Positions 1 through 9,168 of a DNA stretch of 64,000 nucleotides are shown here, piece after piece. The notes under the pieces are model-generated. The model had not been told where the DNA came from. It saw only the letters and a list, made by a program, of their open reading frames with translations, and ran no database searches. The number at the start of each line of letters is the position of its first letter. Within the stretch, counting starts at the first letter, position 1. Position numbers and translations under genes: made by a program. The DNA is from Haloimpatiens lingqiaonensis (GTDB taxonomy: Bacteria; Bacillota; Clostridia; Clostridiales; Clostridiaceae), in assembly GCF_044502415.1 (NCBI RefSeq), contig NZ_CP172402.1; one strand, given 5' to 3'.

Positions 1-14
1 GGAATAACGTTTAA

Positions 15-1403
15 CTAAACAACTTGAGAGTTTGTTTCTTTTCTAATATATTCTACATCAGGATTACTTTTTTTATATTCTAAAAATTCCTTTGTAACTT
101 GTGGGAATGATAGATAAGACAATATGTCTTCTTCTCTAGTAGAAAGATCCTTTATTTCTTCTTTAGCCTTGTCAAAAGCAGGCTCTAAAGTGTCAGCAAA
201 TCTTCCTTCTATAGGCTGTTCATCCCCTAAAGCTTTTTTCATAACATCAGAATTTATTTCTCCTGGAGCTTTTCCATATTCACCTTTGCAGTAAGCTTTA
301 ACTTCCTTTAATATCATTTTATATCTTTCGCCAGTTAACACGTTAACTGTAGCTTGTGTACCAACCATTTGGCTCATAGGAGTTACAAGTGGTGGATAGC
401 CCAAATCCTTTCTAACTGCTGGAACTTCTGCTAAAACAGCATCTAGCTTATCAAGTGAATTTTGAGCTTTTAATTGAGATATCATATTTGAAAGCATACC
501 ACCAGGAATTTGGTTAACCAATCCCTCTGGTCTTGGAGTTAAAACCTTAGGATCTAGTGTACCATTTTTTATAAATTCTTCTCTTACAGGTTTAAAGAAA
601 TTATTTATCTTAGTTAATTTATCCTTATTGAGACCGGTTTCAAAGCCAGCAGACTGTAAAGCGTAGTGTAATGACTCTGTAGGAGGCTGAGCTGTTCCAC
701 CTGCTAAGGATGATATAGCGCAGTCTATTCCATCAACTCCAGCTTCACAAGCTTTATAATAAGCCATTTCAGCAATACCATTAGTGCAGTGAGAGTGTAG
801 GAATACTGGAATTTTAACAGTTTCTTTAATGCCTTTAACTAAATCATAAGCTATATTAGGCATTATAAGTCCTGCCATATCCTTTATACAAATAGAGTCA
901 GCACCCATGTTTTCTAATTGCTTAGCTAAATTTGTGTAGTTTTCTATGTCATGAATAGGGCTTACAGTATAAACTATAGTTCCTTGAGCATGAGCACCTT
1001 GTTTTTTAGTTTCATCCATGGCAACTTCTATGTTTCTGTAGTCATTAAGGGCATCAAAGATTCTTATGATGTCCATGCCATAGTAAACAGCCATTTTTAT
1101 AAATTTCCTAACCACATCATCAGGATAATGTTTGTATCCCAATATATTTTGTCCTCTTAAAAGCATTTGAAGAGGAGTTTTTGTTGCTACGGATTTTATT
1201 TTCTTTAGCCTTTCCCAAGGGTCTTCTTTTAAATATCTTAAACAGGAATCAAAAGTTGCTCCACCCCAGCACTCTAATGAATAATATCCTGCATCGTCTA
1301 AATCTCTTAAGATAGGTGCAAATTGATCAAATGACATTCTTGTAGCTATTAAAGATTGGTTTGCATCCCTTAAGACAGTTTCTGTTATGTTTATCCTTTT
1401 CAA
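15..1403 (-). CDS. Carboxyltransferase subunit, pyruvate carboxylase B / oxaloacetate decarboxylase alpha type
   Basis: This 462-residue protein has the HMGL-like TIM-barrel carboxyltransferase domain (RDANQS near the N-terminus, KDMAGL, metal-binding HSHCTNG) followed by the conserved PYC/OADA domain. It would move CO2 between carboxybiotin and pyruvate or oxaloacetate in the cytoplasm. Full-length OadA is about 590 residues with a C-terminal biotinyl domain. This one stops without a biotin-lysine motif, so it needs a separate biotin carrier protein. I chose the TTG at 1403, which follows GGGGTG at good spacing. An in-frame TTG six codons upstream lacks a ribosome site. Whether it runs as carboxylase or decarboxylase cannot be told from the window. 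Confidence 0.85.
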   Translation of the reverse strand: MKRINITETVLRDANQSLIATRMSFDQFAPILRDLDDAGYYSLECWGGATFDSCLRYLKEDPWERLKKIKSVATKTPLQMLLRGQNILGYKHYPDDVVRKFIKMAVYYGMDIIRIFDALNDYRNIEVAMDETKKQGAHAQGTIVYTVSPIHDIENYTNLAKQLENMGADSICIKDMAGLIMPNIAYDLVKGIKETVKIPVFLHSHCTNGIAEMAYYKACEAGVDGIDCAISSLAGGTAQPPTESLHYALQSAGFETGLNKDKLTKINNFFKPVREEFIKNGTLDPKVLTPRPEGLVNQIPGGMLSNMISQLKAQNSLDKLDAVLAEVPAVRKDLGYPPLVTPMSQMVGTQATVNVLTGERYKMILKEVKAYCKGEYGKAPGEINSDVMKKALGDEQPIEGRFADTLEPAFDKAKEEIKDLSTREEDILSYLSFPQVTKEFLEYKKSNPDVEYIRKETNSQVV

Positions 1404-1607
1404 TAAAATCACCCCTAACAAAAAAATTAACCTAATTATATTTTAGCATAAAAAAGGCAAAAAATCATTCACTACATGCAACAAAAAAGTTATTTTTCAG
1501 AAAGGTTTGCAAATTAAAATTCTAATGTGCTACATTTGAAAATAAAGGAATCACAAACGTTTACTTTATTAATGTGCAAATTTTTTGTAAAAAAACACAA
1601 ATTTTAA

Positions 1608-1636
1608 TTGAACATTTATATATAAATGAATATAAT
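1608..1636 (+). promoter_or_regulatory. Sigma-A-type promoter of the glmS transcript
   Basis: TTGAAC at 1608-1613 and TATAAT at 1631-1636 are separated by exactly 17 bases. This is a near-consensus vegetative promoter. It lies about 50 bases upstream of the glmS ribozyme cleavage site, so the ribozyme would sit close to the 5' end of the transcript. Confidence 0.7.
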
Positions 1637-1687
1637 TATATGGATAACATAAGGCTTTTAAATATTGAAATAGGAGGAAAGAAAGTT

Positions 1688-1960
1688 AAAGCGCCAGAAT
1701 TTAGGGGACACTAGGAAAATTAAAATTTGGAGTAAATAAAGGAAACTCGGACTAAGGTCCGAGTAAGTTCCACTAACCAAATTTAAAATTTGGAGTGTCA
1801 CTTAAGTTGACGAGGACAGGGAGTATCGAGAGTTCGGCGGATGCCCTGCGGTACACACTACCGAGAGCCATTTATAAAACTAGAAAGTGATTTCTAGCAC
1901 AAGATAAATGGCAGTGTAAAGGCCTTATTCTATTTTTAAAAATACAAATGGAATAAGAAA
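1688..1960 (+). ncRNA. glmS glucosamine-6-phosphate-activated ribozyme
   Basis: The conserved core is clear: AAGCGCC at the cleavage site (cleavage between 1690 and 1691), then GTTGACGAGG, TCGGCGGATGCCCTGCGGT and an ACCGAGAGCC segment before the gene. A hairpin (CTCGGAC/GTCCGAG, about 1746-1765) extends one arm. A second hairpin (CTTATTC/GAATAAG) sits just before the glmS start. In this class GlcN6P binding triggers self-cleavage and the mRNA is then degraded, giving product feedback on GlmS. Identification rests on the core motifs and the position directly upstream of glmS. Confidence 0.95.
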
Positions 1961-1974
1961 GGCGGAATTTAATA

Positions 1975-3804
1975 ATGTGCGGAATAGTAGGATATTTAGG
2001 TAAAAAACAGGCAACTACTGTATTAGTTGATGGATTAAGTAAGTTGGAGTACAGAGGATATGATTCAGCAGGAGTTGCAGTAATAACTGAAGATGGAAGT
2101 ATAGATGTAACTAAGTGTAAGGGAAGACTTGCAAACTTAGAAGGAAAATTAGAAGTGACTCCAGTACACGGAAATATAGGTATAGGACATACAAGATGGG
2201 CAACTCACGGAGAGCCATCTGATGTAAATTCACACCCACACTCTAATGCAAATGGAACTATAAGCGTTGTTCACAACGGTATAATAGAAAACTATATTCA
2301 GTTAAGAGAATGGTTAACTGAGGAAGGATATAGTTTTAAATCAGAAACAGACACAGAAGTTATACCAAACCTTGTAGATTACTACTACAATGGAGATTTA
2401 GTAGAAGCTGTAATGAATGCTGTTAAAAAATTAGAAGGAAGCTATGCAATAGGTGTAGTTTGTTCTAATGAGCCAGGAAAATTAGTGGCAGTTAGAAAAG
2501 ATAGTCCACTTATAGTAGGTCTTGGAGATGGAGAATACTTCATAGCATCAGATATACCAGCAGTATTAAACTACACAAGAGATATTTATCTTTTAGAGGA
2601 CAAAGAGTTTGTAGTAATGGATGAAAGCGGAGTTACTTTATTAGACTTAGAAGGAAACAAGGTAGAAAAAGAAGTATACCACGTAACTTGGGATGCAGAT
2701 GCTGCTGAAAAAGGTGGATATGAGCATTTCATGGCTAAAGAAATCCATGAGCAACCAAAGGTTATAAAGGACACAATGACTTCAAGAATTATTAAAAATG
2801 AAAAAATAAGACTTGATGATATAACTATAACAAAAGAGCAAATAAAGAACATAGATAAAATATATATAGTAGCTTGCGGAACAGCTTATCACGCTGGCTT
2901 AATAGGAAAAAATGCTATAGAAAAATTAGCTAGAATACCAGTAGAAGTGGAAGTAGCTTCAGAATTTAGATATAGAGATCCTATTATAAATGAAAAAACA
3001 TTAATGATAGTTGTAAGCCAATCAGGTGAAACAGCAGACACTCTTGCAGCTTTAAGAGAAGCTAAGAGACAAAATGCTAGAGTAATAGCAGTTACAAACG
3101 TAGTAGGAAGTTCAATTTCAAGAGAAGCTGACGATGTATTATATACATGGGCAGGACCAGAAATTGCCGTAGCATCTACTAAAGCTTATGTAACTCAGCT
3201 TATAGCAATGTATATAATAGCTTTATTCTTTGCAGAAAACAAAGGAACTTTATCAAATGAAGAAATAGAAGCTATAAAAGAGGAAATGCTTCTTCTTCCA
3301 GAAAAAGCAGAAAAACTTCTACAAAATGAAGAAGATATAAAAGCTTTTGCAGAAGAAAACCACATGCATAAAGACATGTTCTTCCTTGGAAGAGGTCTTG
3401 ACTACGCAGTGGCTATGGAAGGTTCTTTAAAGCTTAAGGAAATATCTTATATACATTCAGAAGCATATGCAGCTGGAGAGCTTAAGCATGGCCCTATAGC
3501 TCTTATAGAGGATGGTACAGTAGTTATAGCTTTAGCAACTCAAGAAAGCTTATTTGAAAAAATGGTAAGTAATATAAAAGAAGTTAAAACAAGAGGCGCC
3601 AATGTTCTTGCTTTTGCTATGGAAGGTCACACTGAAATAGAAAAGACTGTGGATACAGCAAAATATATCCCAAGAACTATAGAGCTTTTAGCACCAGTGC
3701 TTTCAGTTATACCACTACAACTTCTTTCATACTACACATCTATAGCTAAGGGCTGCGACGTAGATAAACCAAGAAACTTAGCTAAGTCTGTAACAGTGGA
3801 ATAG
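1975..3804 (+). CDS. glmS: Glutamine--fructose-6-phosphate aminotransferase (isomerizing)
   Basis: The 609 residues match the family length. The protein starts MCGIVGYLG, where Cys2 becomes the N-terminal nucleophile of the glutaminase domain (about 1-220). Two SIS sugar-isomerase domains follow (about 285-425 and 455-595), including SQSGET and the C-terminal DKPRNLAKSVTVE signature. It makes glucosamine-6-phosphate from fructose-6-phosphate and glutamine, the first committed step to peptidoglycan amino sugars. AAGGCGG lies upstream of the ATG. It is transcribed alone, controlled by the upstream ribozyme and ended by the hairpin at 3881. Confidence 0.97.
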   Translation: MCGIVGYLGKKQATTVLVDGLSKLEYRGYDSAGVAVITEDGSIDVTKCKGRLANLEGKLEVTPVHGNIGIGHTRWATHGEPSDVNSHPHSNANGTISVVHNGIIENYIQLREWLTEEGYSFKSETDTEVIPNLVDYYYNGDLVEAVMNAVKKLEGSYAIGVVCSNEPGKLVAVRKDSPLIVGLGDGEYFIASDIPAVLNYTRDIYLLEDKEFVVMDESGVTLLDLEGNKVEKEVYHVTWDADAAEKGGYEHFMAKEIHEQPKVIKDTMTSRIIKNEKIRLDDITITKEQIKNIDKIYIVACGTAYHAGLIGKNAIEKLARIPVEVEVASEFRYRDPIINEKTLMIVVSQSGETADTLAALREAKRQNARVIAVTNVVGSSISREADDVLYTWAGPEIAVASTKAYVTQLIAMYIIALFFAENKGTLSNEEIEAIKEEMLLLPEKAEKLLQNEEDIKAFAEENHMHKDMFFLGRGLDYAVAMEGSLKLKEISYIHSEAYAAGELKHGPIALIEDGTVVIALATQESLFEKMVSNIKEVKTRGANVLAFAMEGHTEIEKTVDTAKYIPRTIELLAPVLSVIPLQLLSYYTSIAKGCDVDKPRNLAKSVTVE

Positions 3805-3880
3805 GGAAAAGTTCATAGAAAATAAAGGAATAAATGTGATAATAAAACTTTGAATACAATTTGTGTGAAAAGATTAATGA

Positions 3881-3929
3881 AGCACGAAGGTTTTACAGAG
3901 AAAATACTGTAGCCTTTGTGCTTTTTTTA
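3881..3929 (+). terminator. Rho-independent terminator of glmS
   Basis: AGCACGAAGG...CTTTGTGCT forms a stem of about 16 pairs followed by a run of seven T. It lies 77 bases after the glmS stop. Confidence 0.85.
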
Positions 3930-4008
3930 AAGAATAAAACATAAGTATATTGAAAAAAAAACCATTTATGTTATAATTAAGCCAAAAGTTATTTTGGGAG
4001 GAAGCCGA

Positions 4009-4287
4009 ATGAATGCTCCATTTATGTCTCTAATAATATTATTATTAAGTACAATACTATGCGTATTGGTAAACAAAGGTAAAAGGCTTAAATTAATTTT
4101 CACTATTGATTTTATAACTATATTATCTTTATTAGTTTTATTTATTATGTTTTGGCTTAATCTAAATAATGTTAATGAACCTAAATTTGTGACATTTTGG
4201 TCATGCACCTTGATTGTAGCTTTAATAATAAATATACTAATAAAACTAAAGATATCCATAAACTTCATTAAGCAATTAAAAGATTAA
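4009..4287 (+). CDS. Small three-helix membrane protein of unknown function
   Basis: I do not recognise this 92-residue protein. It has three hydrophobic segments (about 5-20, 28-49 and 61-79) joined by short basic loops, and it ends in a basic, lysine-rich tail. The ATG at 4009 follows GGGAGGAAG at good spacing and is preferred over an upstream TTG that overlaps the ribosome site. It stands alone between two terminators. No motif suggests a function. Confidence 0.6.
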   Translation: MNAPFMSLIILLLSTILCVLVNKGKRLKLIFTIDFITILSLLVLFIMFWLNLNNVNEPKFVTFWSCTLIVALIINILIKLKISINFIKQLKD

Positions 4288-4322
4288 ATAATACTGTACA
4301 GTTAATTAGGTACTAATAAATA

Positions 4323-4378
4323 TAAAAACACATAGATAAAGTACACATCAAACCATACTTTAATCTATGTGTTTTTTA
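4323..4378. terminator. Bidirectional terminator between convergent genes
   Basis: AAAACACATAGATAAAGTA pairs with TACTTTAATCTATGTGTTTT, with A and T runs on the two flanks. It can therefore end the small membrane-protein gene on the plus strand and the exporter-like gene on the minus strand. Confidence 0.8.
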
Positions 4379-4421
4379 CAATAATATATTTTTTAACAGA
4401 GGTTTGTTTAGAAATTCTAAA

Positions 4422-4886
4422 TTAAAATATACTAAACACACCTACACTAGCAGCGCCCATTATAATGCCTGCTAATAATACTCCAGCCATAACAGCTAAA
4501 ACGCTGGTTTTAAAATCCATATCTAGAAAACTAGCCGCTAAAGTACCTGTCCAAGCGCCAGTTCCAGGAAGTGGTATTCCTACAAATAGCAATAGACCGA
4601 TAAATAAGCCTTTATTACCTGCTGTTTCTTTTAATTTTTTTCCTGCTTTTTCACCCTTTGCTAGGCACCATGTGAAGAAATTACCAATAACAGGTTTGTC
4701 GGCTCCCCATACAAGCACCTTTCTTGCAAATAGATATATAAAAGGCACTGGTAACATATTGCCAATAATTGCAATGATATAAGATTGAAGTAAGGGTAAC
4801 TGATAAAGTTGAGAATATGGTATAGCACCACGTAATTCCACGATTGGAACCATAGACATAAAAAATACTATTGCATACTTAGTCAT
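4422..4886 (-). CDS. Small multidrug export-type membrane protein (COG2426/PF06695 family)
   Basis: About 154 residues with four or five membrane segments. The family features are the N-terminal VELRGAIPY motif and the central GIPLPGTGAWTGTLAA motif, both strongly conserved in this family. The name small multidrug export comes from an early annotation. The true substrate is not established. The ATG at 4886 follows AGGTGG and is chosen over a TTG two codons earlier. It is a single gene sharing a bidirectional terminator with the convergent small membrane-protein gene. Confidence 0.8.
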   Translation of the reverse strand: MTKYAIVFFMSMVPIVELRGAIPYSQLYQLPLLQSYIIAIIGNMLPVPFIYLFARKVLVWGADKPVIGNFFTWCLAKGEKAGKKLKETAGNKGLFIGLLLFVGIPLPGTGAWTGTLAASFLDMDFKTSVLAVMAGVLLAGIIMGAASVGVFSIF

Positions 4887-4973
4887 TATCAAAATCCACC
4901 TTTTCTTTAAGTATAATTAGATAATCAATTTTAAAAATAATATATCATAAATAACAAATAATCACAAATCATA

Positions 4974-6491
4974 TTATTGGTCGCTATTCTCGAATTCAGG
5001 AATTTCCACATAATCATAGGCAGATACATTTGGAATGCAGTAGTAGTTTCCATTGAAGTCCCTGTAATTTCCGTCATTGCAGTCAGTAGAGTTGCTGCTG
5101 TAATCCTGGTAATTATTGCTGCTATAATTTTCGTGATTATCAGGGGTGTAATCTTGATGATTATCAGCATTGAAACCTTGATGATTGTTAGCGTTGTAGC
5201 CTTGATAATTAATATTGCCATAACCTTTGTGATTACCAGTAAAATCTCCAGAAGAGTAATCTTTAAAGTTTTTACCTCTGCTTTGCTTTTCATTCCATTC
5301 CCTTTGGTAATTTTCTACTTGGGCCTTGGATTTAATTCCTAGAGAAAGCCAGTTGTTTAGTATGCAATTAATATAGCTCATGCTTCTTGCGTTGTGATTT
5401 ACAGCCTCTAGTATGGCTATTTCCATGGCTTCCGGCTCTATATCCTTTGACCAATCATAAAGTTTTACATATTCTAAAGGGGTTATGGGATGAATGTTGC
5501 TGCTAAACAGTTTTATAAGGCTTTTAAATGCAGGGTCCAAGGTCTCGAAGGCGCTGCTAGACTCTAAAGGTATAAGAGGATCTTGGGCTTCGGCAGTATG
5601 TTCAGTAGCATCTGAATAGTTTAAGGATGCATCGGTTGAGGTATCTAGGGTATTTAAAGCAGTGCTTGTATTATTTATGGTGTTTGAAATGCTTGATTTT
5701 GTAGCATCAAATATGCTTGAATCATTACTTACAGTACTATTTTTTATAACATCCTCAGTGTTTAAATCATTCATTGAAGTATTATTTTCCATAGTTGCAG
5801 TGTTTGAATTATTATTTAAAAATCTACTTGTATTGTTTATAGTGCTTGCGGCATTTTTAGTCTTTGCAATGTTTGAGATAATGTTTCTACAATTTATAGT
5901 GTTAGAAGTGTCTATAATATTGTTTTCAGTATTTATAGTTTTGGAATTGGTGCTTGAAATGTTGGATTTTGTAGCATCGAGTATACTTGTAGTATTTATA
6001 GTGCTTTTGGAATTTATGGTCTTTGAAGTGTTTGATATATTATTTATAGTCTTTGCAGCGTTGCTTACAGAATTCAGTTTTATACCTTGAAATAGCTTGT
6101 CTAAAGGGTACTCCTCATCTGCACAAATATTATAGAATTTTTGTAGAAAGTCCTTACTTACCACTTTTTTAAGTTCGCCATTTAAGCTTTTTATATTGTT
6201 TGGGCTGTTTATAAAGTTTTCCCTTATCCAGTTTGTTATCATAATTTCCTTTGAGCCTTCAGAGTATTCTATGTAACCACACTCAGTGAGTCTATTTAAA
6301 AGATTGTCCACTTCACCTTCATTAAAGCCAGTTTCAAAGCCCATGGTTTTCTTGGATATTTGATAAATGCCGCATTGATTGGTATTAGGGTTGGTCATTG
6401 TGTAAATATAAAAATACCTTTCCTCAGGGGTTAGGTCTACTACAAAAGCATCTCTCCAAAAGTTTATATAAAACATTCTAAATACTGCCAT
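4974..6491 (-). CDS. DnaD-like replisome organizer with long low-complexity repeats
   Basis: A 505-residue protein. Residues about 1-115 are the winged-helix N-terminal domain of phage replisome organizers (FWRDAFVVDLTPEERYFYIYTMTNPNTNQCGIYQIS). Residues about 320-395 are a DnaD C-terminal domain (FSSNIHPITPLEYVKLYDW, ending INCILNNW). Such proteins help load helicase at replication origins. Between them lies about 190 residues of Asn/Thr/Ser/Ile repeats (units like INNTS, LDATKS). The C-terminal tail is a Tyr/Asn/Asp repeat (NHQGY, NHQDY). The repeats look expanded by slippage. The ATG follows GGAGGG. No other phage genes lie beside it, so it may be a relic or a chromosomal paralogue. Confidence 0.75.
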   Translation of the reverse strand: MAVFRMFYINFWRDAFVVDLTPEERYFYIYTMTNPNTNQCGIYQISKKTMGFETGFNEGEVDNLLNRLTECGYIEYSEGSKEIMITNWIRENFINSPNNIKSLNGELKKVVSKDFLQKFYNICADEEYPLDKLFQGIKLNSVSNAAKTINNISNTSKTINSKSTINTTSILDATKSNISSTNSKTINTENNIIDTSNTINCRNIISNIAKTKNAASTINNTSRFLNNNSNTATMENNTSMNDLNTEDVIKNSTVSNDSSIFDATKSSISNTINNTSTALNTLDTSTDASLNYSDATEHTAEAQDPLIPLESSSAFETLDPAFKSLIKLFSSNIHPITPLEYVKLYDWSKDIEPEAMEIAILEAVNHNARSMSYINCILNNWLSLGIKSKAQVENYQREWNEKQSRGKNFKDYSSGDFTGNHKGYGNINYQGYNANNHQGFNADNHQDYTPDNHENYSSNNYQDYSSNSTDCNDGNYRDFNGNYYCIPNVSAYDYVEIPEFENSDQ

Positions 6492-6603
6492 GATTATCCC
6501 TCCAAATTTATCATCCTTTAATCACAAAGAAGCAATTATAGCTTTAGCACCGTCTTTTGCAACATCACTAGTGCTTAAACCGTTGTTTATGTATAGCAAA
6601 AAT

Positions 6604-6657
6604 AAACAGAGCTCTTAGCTTCAGATGGATTTTTCTCCAGCTGAAGGTTAGTCATCG
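6604..6657. repeat. Dispersed hairpin repeat, copy 1
   Basis: CAGAGCTCTTAGCTTCAGATGG, a short loop, then CCAGCTGAAGGTTAG. The inverted copy at 56946-57001 has the same arms (GAGCTCTAACCTTCAG) with a longer perfect stem. This copy is more degenerate at its right end. Confidence 0.65.
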
Positions 6658-7064
6658 GATAAATTTACTTCTTTAATAACTAAATATGCATTTGGTTATT
6701 TTATTCCACTTTTTAATAAGCTTTTAATAAACTTTTTGAGGAATATTTTAATAAACCTTTTGAGAAAAATATTTGGAAAGTTTTTAGCAACAGCAAAAAA
6801 GTATTTATGGAGGGATCTATTATTTTTTATTATGCTGATGATTATTTTTTATTAATTATATTTTTTATTATTTGTATTAATCTTATTTTTTCTTTTTATT
6901 ATCATTATTATTATTATCATTATTATTTTAATGGGATTGAAGGGGCTTGGAAGGGGGTGTAGAGGGGATGAAATAAGAGTTAGTAGGCAACTGCAAAGGG
7001 GGACGGTTAACAATTACCCTATACAAGGTAAGAAGTAGTAGTGAAGAGGTAAGGGGTACTAAGT

Positions 7065-7124
7065 AATTATAAAAAACTCTTAGAGTTTTATCCTTAACTC
7101 TTACTTTTTACTTCGTAGCTAGTA
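7065..7124. repeat. Dispersed repeat, copy 1
   Basis: The segment ATAAAAAACTCTTAGAG, then TTTTATCCTTAACTC and TTACTTTTTACTTC, matches the reverse complement of 32431-32498 with only a few differences. No coding content. Confidence 0.6.
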
Positions 7125-7304
7125 CATATTATTTAACTGCAAATTTTTTATTTTATAACTGCGAAAGTTGAATTATTTACATAAATACAATATAAATTAA
7201 TGTGGTAAAATAATAGTAACATTATGGTTATTCACGTTTTTATATTAATAAACTTCACAGAAATAATAAATGGTTAGAAGAGATATAAAGGGAGATGAAT
7301 TATT

Positions 7305-7721
7305 ATGAAACCAAAAGTAGCTTTTATATGTGTTCACAATTCTTGCAGGTCTCAAATGGCAGAGGCATTAGGAAAGCTATTTGCGTCTGATGTTTTTCAA
7401 TCGTATTCTGCAGGTACAGAAACAAAACCACAGATTAATCAAGATGCTGTAAGAATAATAAAAAAACTATACGAAATAGATATGAATGAAACTCAATTTT
7501 CAAAACTACTTACGGACATACCACCAGTGGACATTGCTATAAAAATGGGGTGTAATGTTGTGTGTCCATTTTTGCCAGCAAAGCATACAGAGGATTGGGG
7601 ATTAGAAGATCCAACAGGTAAGAGTGATGAAGAGTTCATTAAAACAGCAAAAATTATTGAAGAAAAAATTAAGGATTTAGCAAATAAAATTAAAAATCAT
7701 GAAATAAATCAGTTGCTATAG
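7305..7721 (+). CDS. arsC: Arsenate reductase, LMW-phosphatase fold (thioredoxin-coupled type)
   Basis: 138 residues with the low-molecular-weight tyrosine phosphatase P-loop CVHNSCRS (Cys9, Arg15). Two further cysteines sit at Cys83 and Cys87 in MGCNVVCP, matching the Cys10/Cys82/Cys89 cascade of the Staphylococcus plasmid enzyme, with the general-acid DP at 102-103. It reduces arsenate to arsenite, and the resulting disulfide is recycled by thioredoxin. It begins an arsenic cluster (permease, thioredoxin-like protein, ArsR). A 175-base gap and an inverted repeat separate it from the permease gene, so it may be a separate transcription unit. Confidence 0.9.
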   Translation: MKPKVAFICVHNSCRSQMAEALGKLFASDVFQSYSAGTETKPQINQDAVRIIKKLYEIDMNETQFSKLLTDIPPVDIAIKMGCNVVCPFLPAKHTEDWGLEDPTGKSDEEFIKTAKIIEEKIKDLANKIKNHEINQLL

Positions 7722-7754
7722 TATTATGTTGACAGATACCAAATTTAGAAGTAT

Positions 7755-7788
7755 TATAACTATATAAGTATTTCATTATATAGTTATA
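7755..7788. promoter_or_regulatory. Inverted repeat upstream of the permease gene
   Basis: TATAACTATATAA and TTATATAGTTATA are perfect 13-base inverted arms with an 8-base spacer, between arsC and the permease gene. It lacks a T-run, so an operator (for ArsR encoded downstream) is more likely than a terminator. This is an inference. Confidence 0.45.
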
Positions 7789-7896
7789 CAGTTATATAAT
7801 AAAATATGTAATTTAAATAAAAATTAAAAACTCTATATGAGTAGGTCTAAAAATATTATAAGGAGCATGTTTTTATGCTAAAAAGGAGGTTTTTTC

Positions 7897-8913
7897 ATGG
7901 GAATAATAGGTCAAATATTTAGTTTTCTTAACGCTCAACTTTTGAAAATGACTTGGCTTTATGAACTTGTAAGATTGCTTGTGGAGAAGGTATTTGGATT
8001 GTCAATTAAGGAAAGACTAGGTGGCAGCATACACTTTTTTATATATGATACCATAAAAATTTTCATACTGCTTTCGGTTTTAATATTTATAATTTCCTAT
8101 ATCCAAAGTTATTTTCCACCAGAGAGAACAAAGAAAATATTGGGTAATATCAAAGGAATCAAGGGAAATATATTAGGAGCACTTTTAGGAACTATAACTC
8201 CATTTTGTAGCTGCTCTAGTATACCTATATTTATAGGCTTTACATCAGCAGGACTTCCACTTGGAATAACTTTTTCATTTTTAATATCTTCACCATTAGT
8301 GGATTTAGGTTCACTTATGATACTTATGTCATTCTTTGGGGCTAAAATAGCCATAGCATATGTAGTGGTGGGATTAGTACTTGCAGTAGTTGGTGGAACA
8401 CTCATTGATAAATTAGGGATGGAAAAGTATGTAGAAGGTTATGTTAAAGAAATAGAAAATGTAGATGCTGAAGTAGTTGAATTAAACCGCAAAGAAAGAA
8501 TATCTTATTCTAAAGGGCAAGTTTTAGATATAATTCATAAAGTTTGGTTATATGTTTTCATTGGGGTAGGTATTGGAGCTGCCATCCACAACTGGATACC
8601 TCAATCTGTAATAGAAAATGTAGTGGGAAGTAAGAACCCATTTGCAGTAATACTTGCAACAGTGGTTGGAATTCCAATGTATGCAGATATATTTGGAACC
8701 ATTCCAATAGCAGAAGCGTTGTTTGCCAAAGGCGTAGGTATAGGAACTATATTGTCCTTTATGATGGCAGTAACGGCTCTTTCTCTACCATCAATGGTTA
8801 TGCTTAGCAAAGTTGTAAAACGCAAATTATTGTATGTGTTTGTAGCAATAGTTGCTATGGGAATAATAATAATAGGATATTCATTTAATTTATATTCATA
8901 TGTTTTTATGTAA
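7897..8913 (+). CDS. ArsP-type permease (PF03773)
   Basis: 338 residues with about eight to nine membrane helices. The diagnostic segment is TPFCSCSSIPIFIGF...GLPLGITFSFLISSPLVD, which carries the Cys-x-Cys motif of the ArsP_1/DUF318 permeases. Characterised ArsP proteins export trivalent organoarsenicals such as methylarsenite. A cytoplasmic loop at about 185-205 is acidic. GGAGG lies before the ATG. It sits between arsC and a CxxC thioredoxin-like protein, a common partner for this family, and no ArsB or Acr3 is nearby. The exact substrate cannot be read from sequence. Confidence 0.85.
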   Translation: MGIIGQIFSFLNAQLLKMTWLYELVRLLVEKVFGLSIKERLGGSIHFFIYDTIKIFILLSVLIFIISYIQSYFPPERTKKILGNIKGIKGNILGALLGTITPFCSCSSIPIFIGFTSAGLPLGITFSFLISSPLVDLGSLMILMSFFGAKIAIAYVVVGLVLAVVGGTLIDKLGMEKYVEGYVKEIENVDAEVVELNRKERISYSKGQVLDIIHKVWLYVFIGVGIGAAIHNWIPQSVIENVVGSKNPFAVILATVVGIPMYADIFGTIPIAEALFAKGVGIGTILSFMMAVTALSLPSMVMLSKVVKRKLLYVFVAIVAMGIIIIGYSFNLYSYVFM

Positions 8914-8940
8914 ACAAATTATATTAAAGGTGGGAAAAAT

Positions 8941-9168
8941 ATGATAATTAAGGTTTTAGGTTCAGGATGTTGTAATTGCAAAAATTTAGAAGAAAATACA
9001 AGAAAGGCAGTGGAACAGTTAGGAATTCATGCAACGATTGAAAAAGTAACAGATATTAAGGAAATAATGTCTTATGGAGTAATGAAAACTCCTGCTCTTG
9101 TAGTAGATGGAAAGGTAAAAATAATGGGAAGAGTTCCTTCAGCGGAAGAAATAAAAAAATATTTATAA
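8941..9168 (+). CDS. Small thioredoxin-like protein (redox-active disulfide protein 2 family)
   Basis: 75 residues with a glutaredoxin/thioredoxin-like fold and an N-terminal redox motif GSGCCNCK (CxxC plus an extra Cys). MKTPALVVDGKV supplies the cis-proline region. Proteins of this family lie next to ArsP-type permeases and may reduce a metalloid or the permease cysteines. That role is inferred from context. It begins 27 bases after the permease stop with AGGTGGG upstream, so it is co-transcribed. Confidence 0.85.
   Translation: MIIKVLGSGCCNCKNLEENTRKAVEQLGIHATIEKVTDIKEIMSYGVMKTPALVVDGKVKIMGRVPSAEEIKKYL

Larger units (their letters stand above)
6492..7304. other. Gene-free AT-rich tract with two dispersed repeats
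   Basis: I see no gene in these 813 bases. They hold a hairpin repeat at 6604-6657 with a partner at 56946-57001, a long T/A-rich simple-sequence tract (6830-6935), a G-rich strip (6936-7010), and a repeat at 7065-7124 that reappears inverted at 32431-32498. The promoter for arsC should lie at the right end. Confidence 0.6.

Noticed and set aside
3994..4008. Earlier TTG start for the small membrane protein
   Set aside because: It overlaps the ribosome site that serves the ATG at 4009.
5060..5260. CRISPR-like array in the DnaD gene
   Set aside because: The repeats are degenerate, short, without spacers, and lie in an open coding frame.
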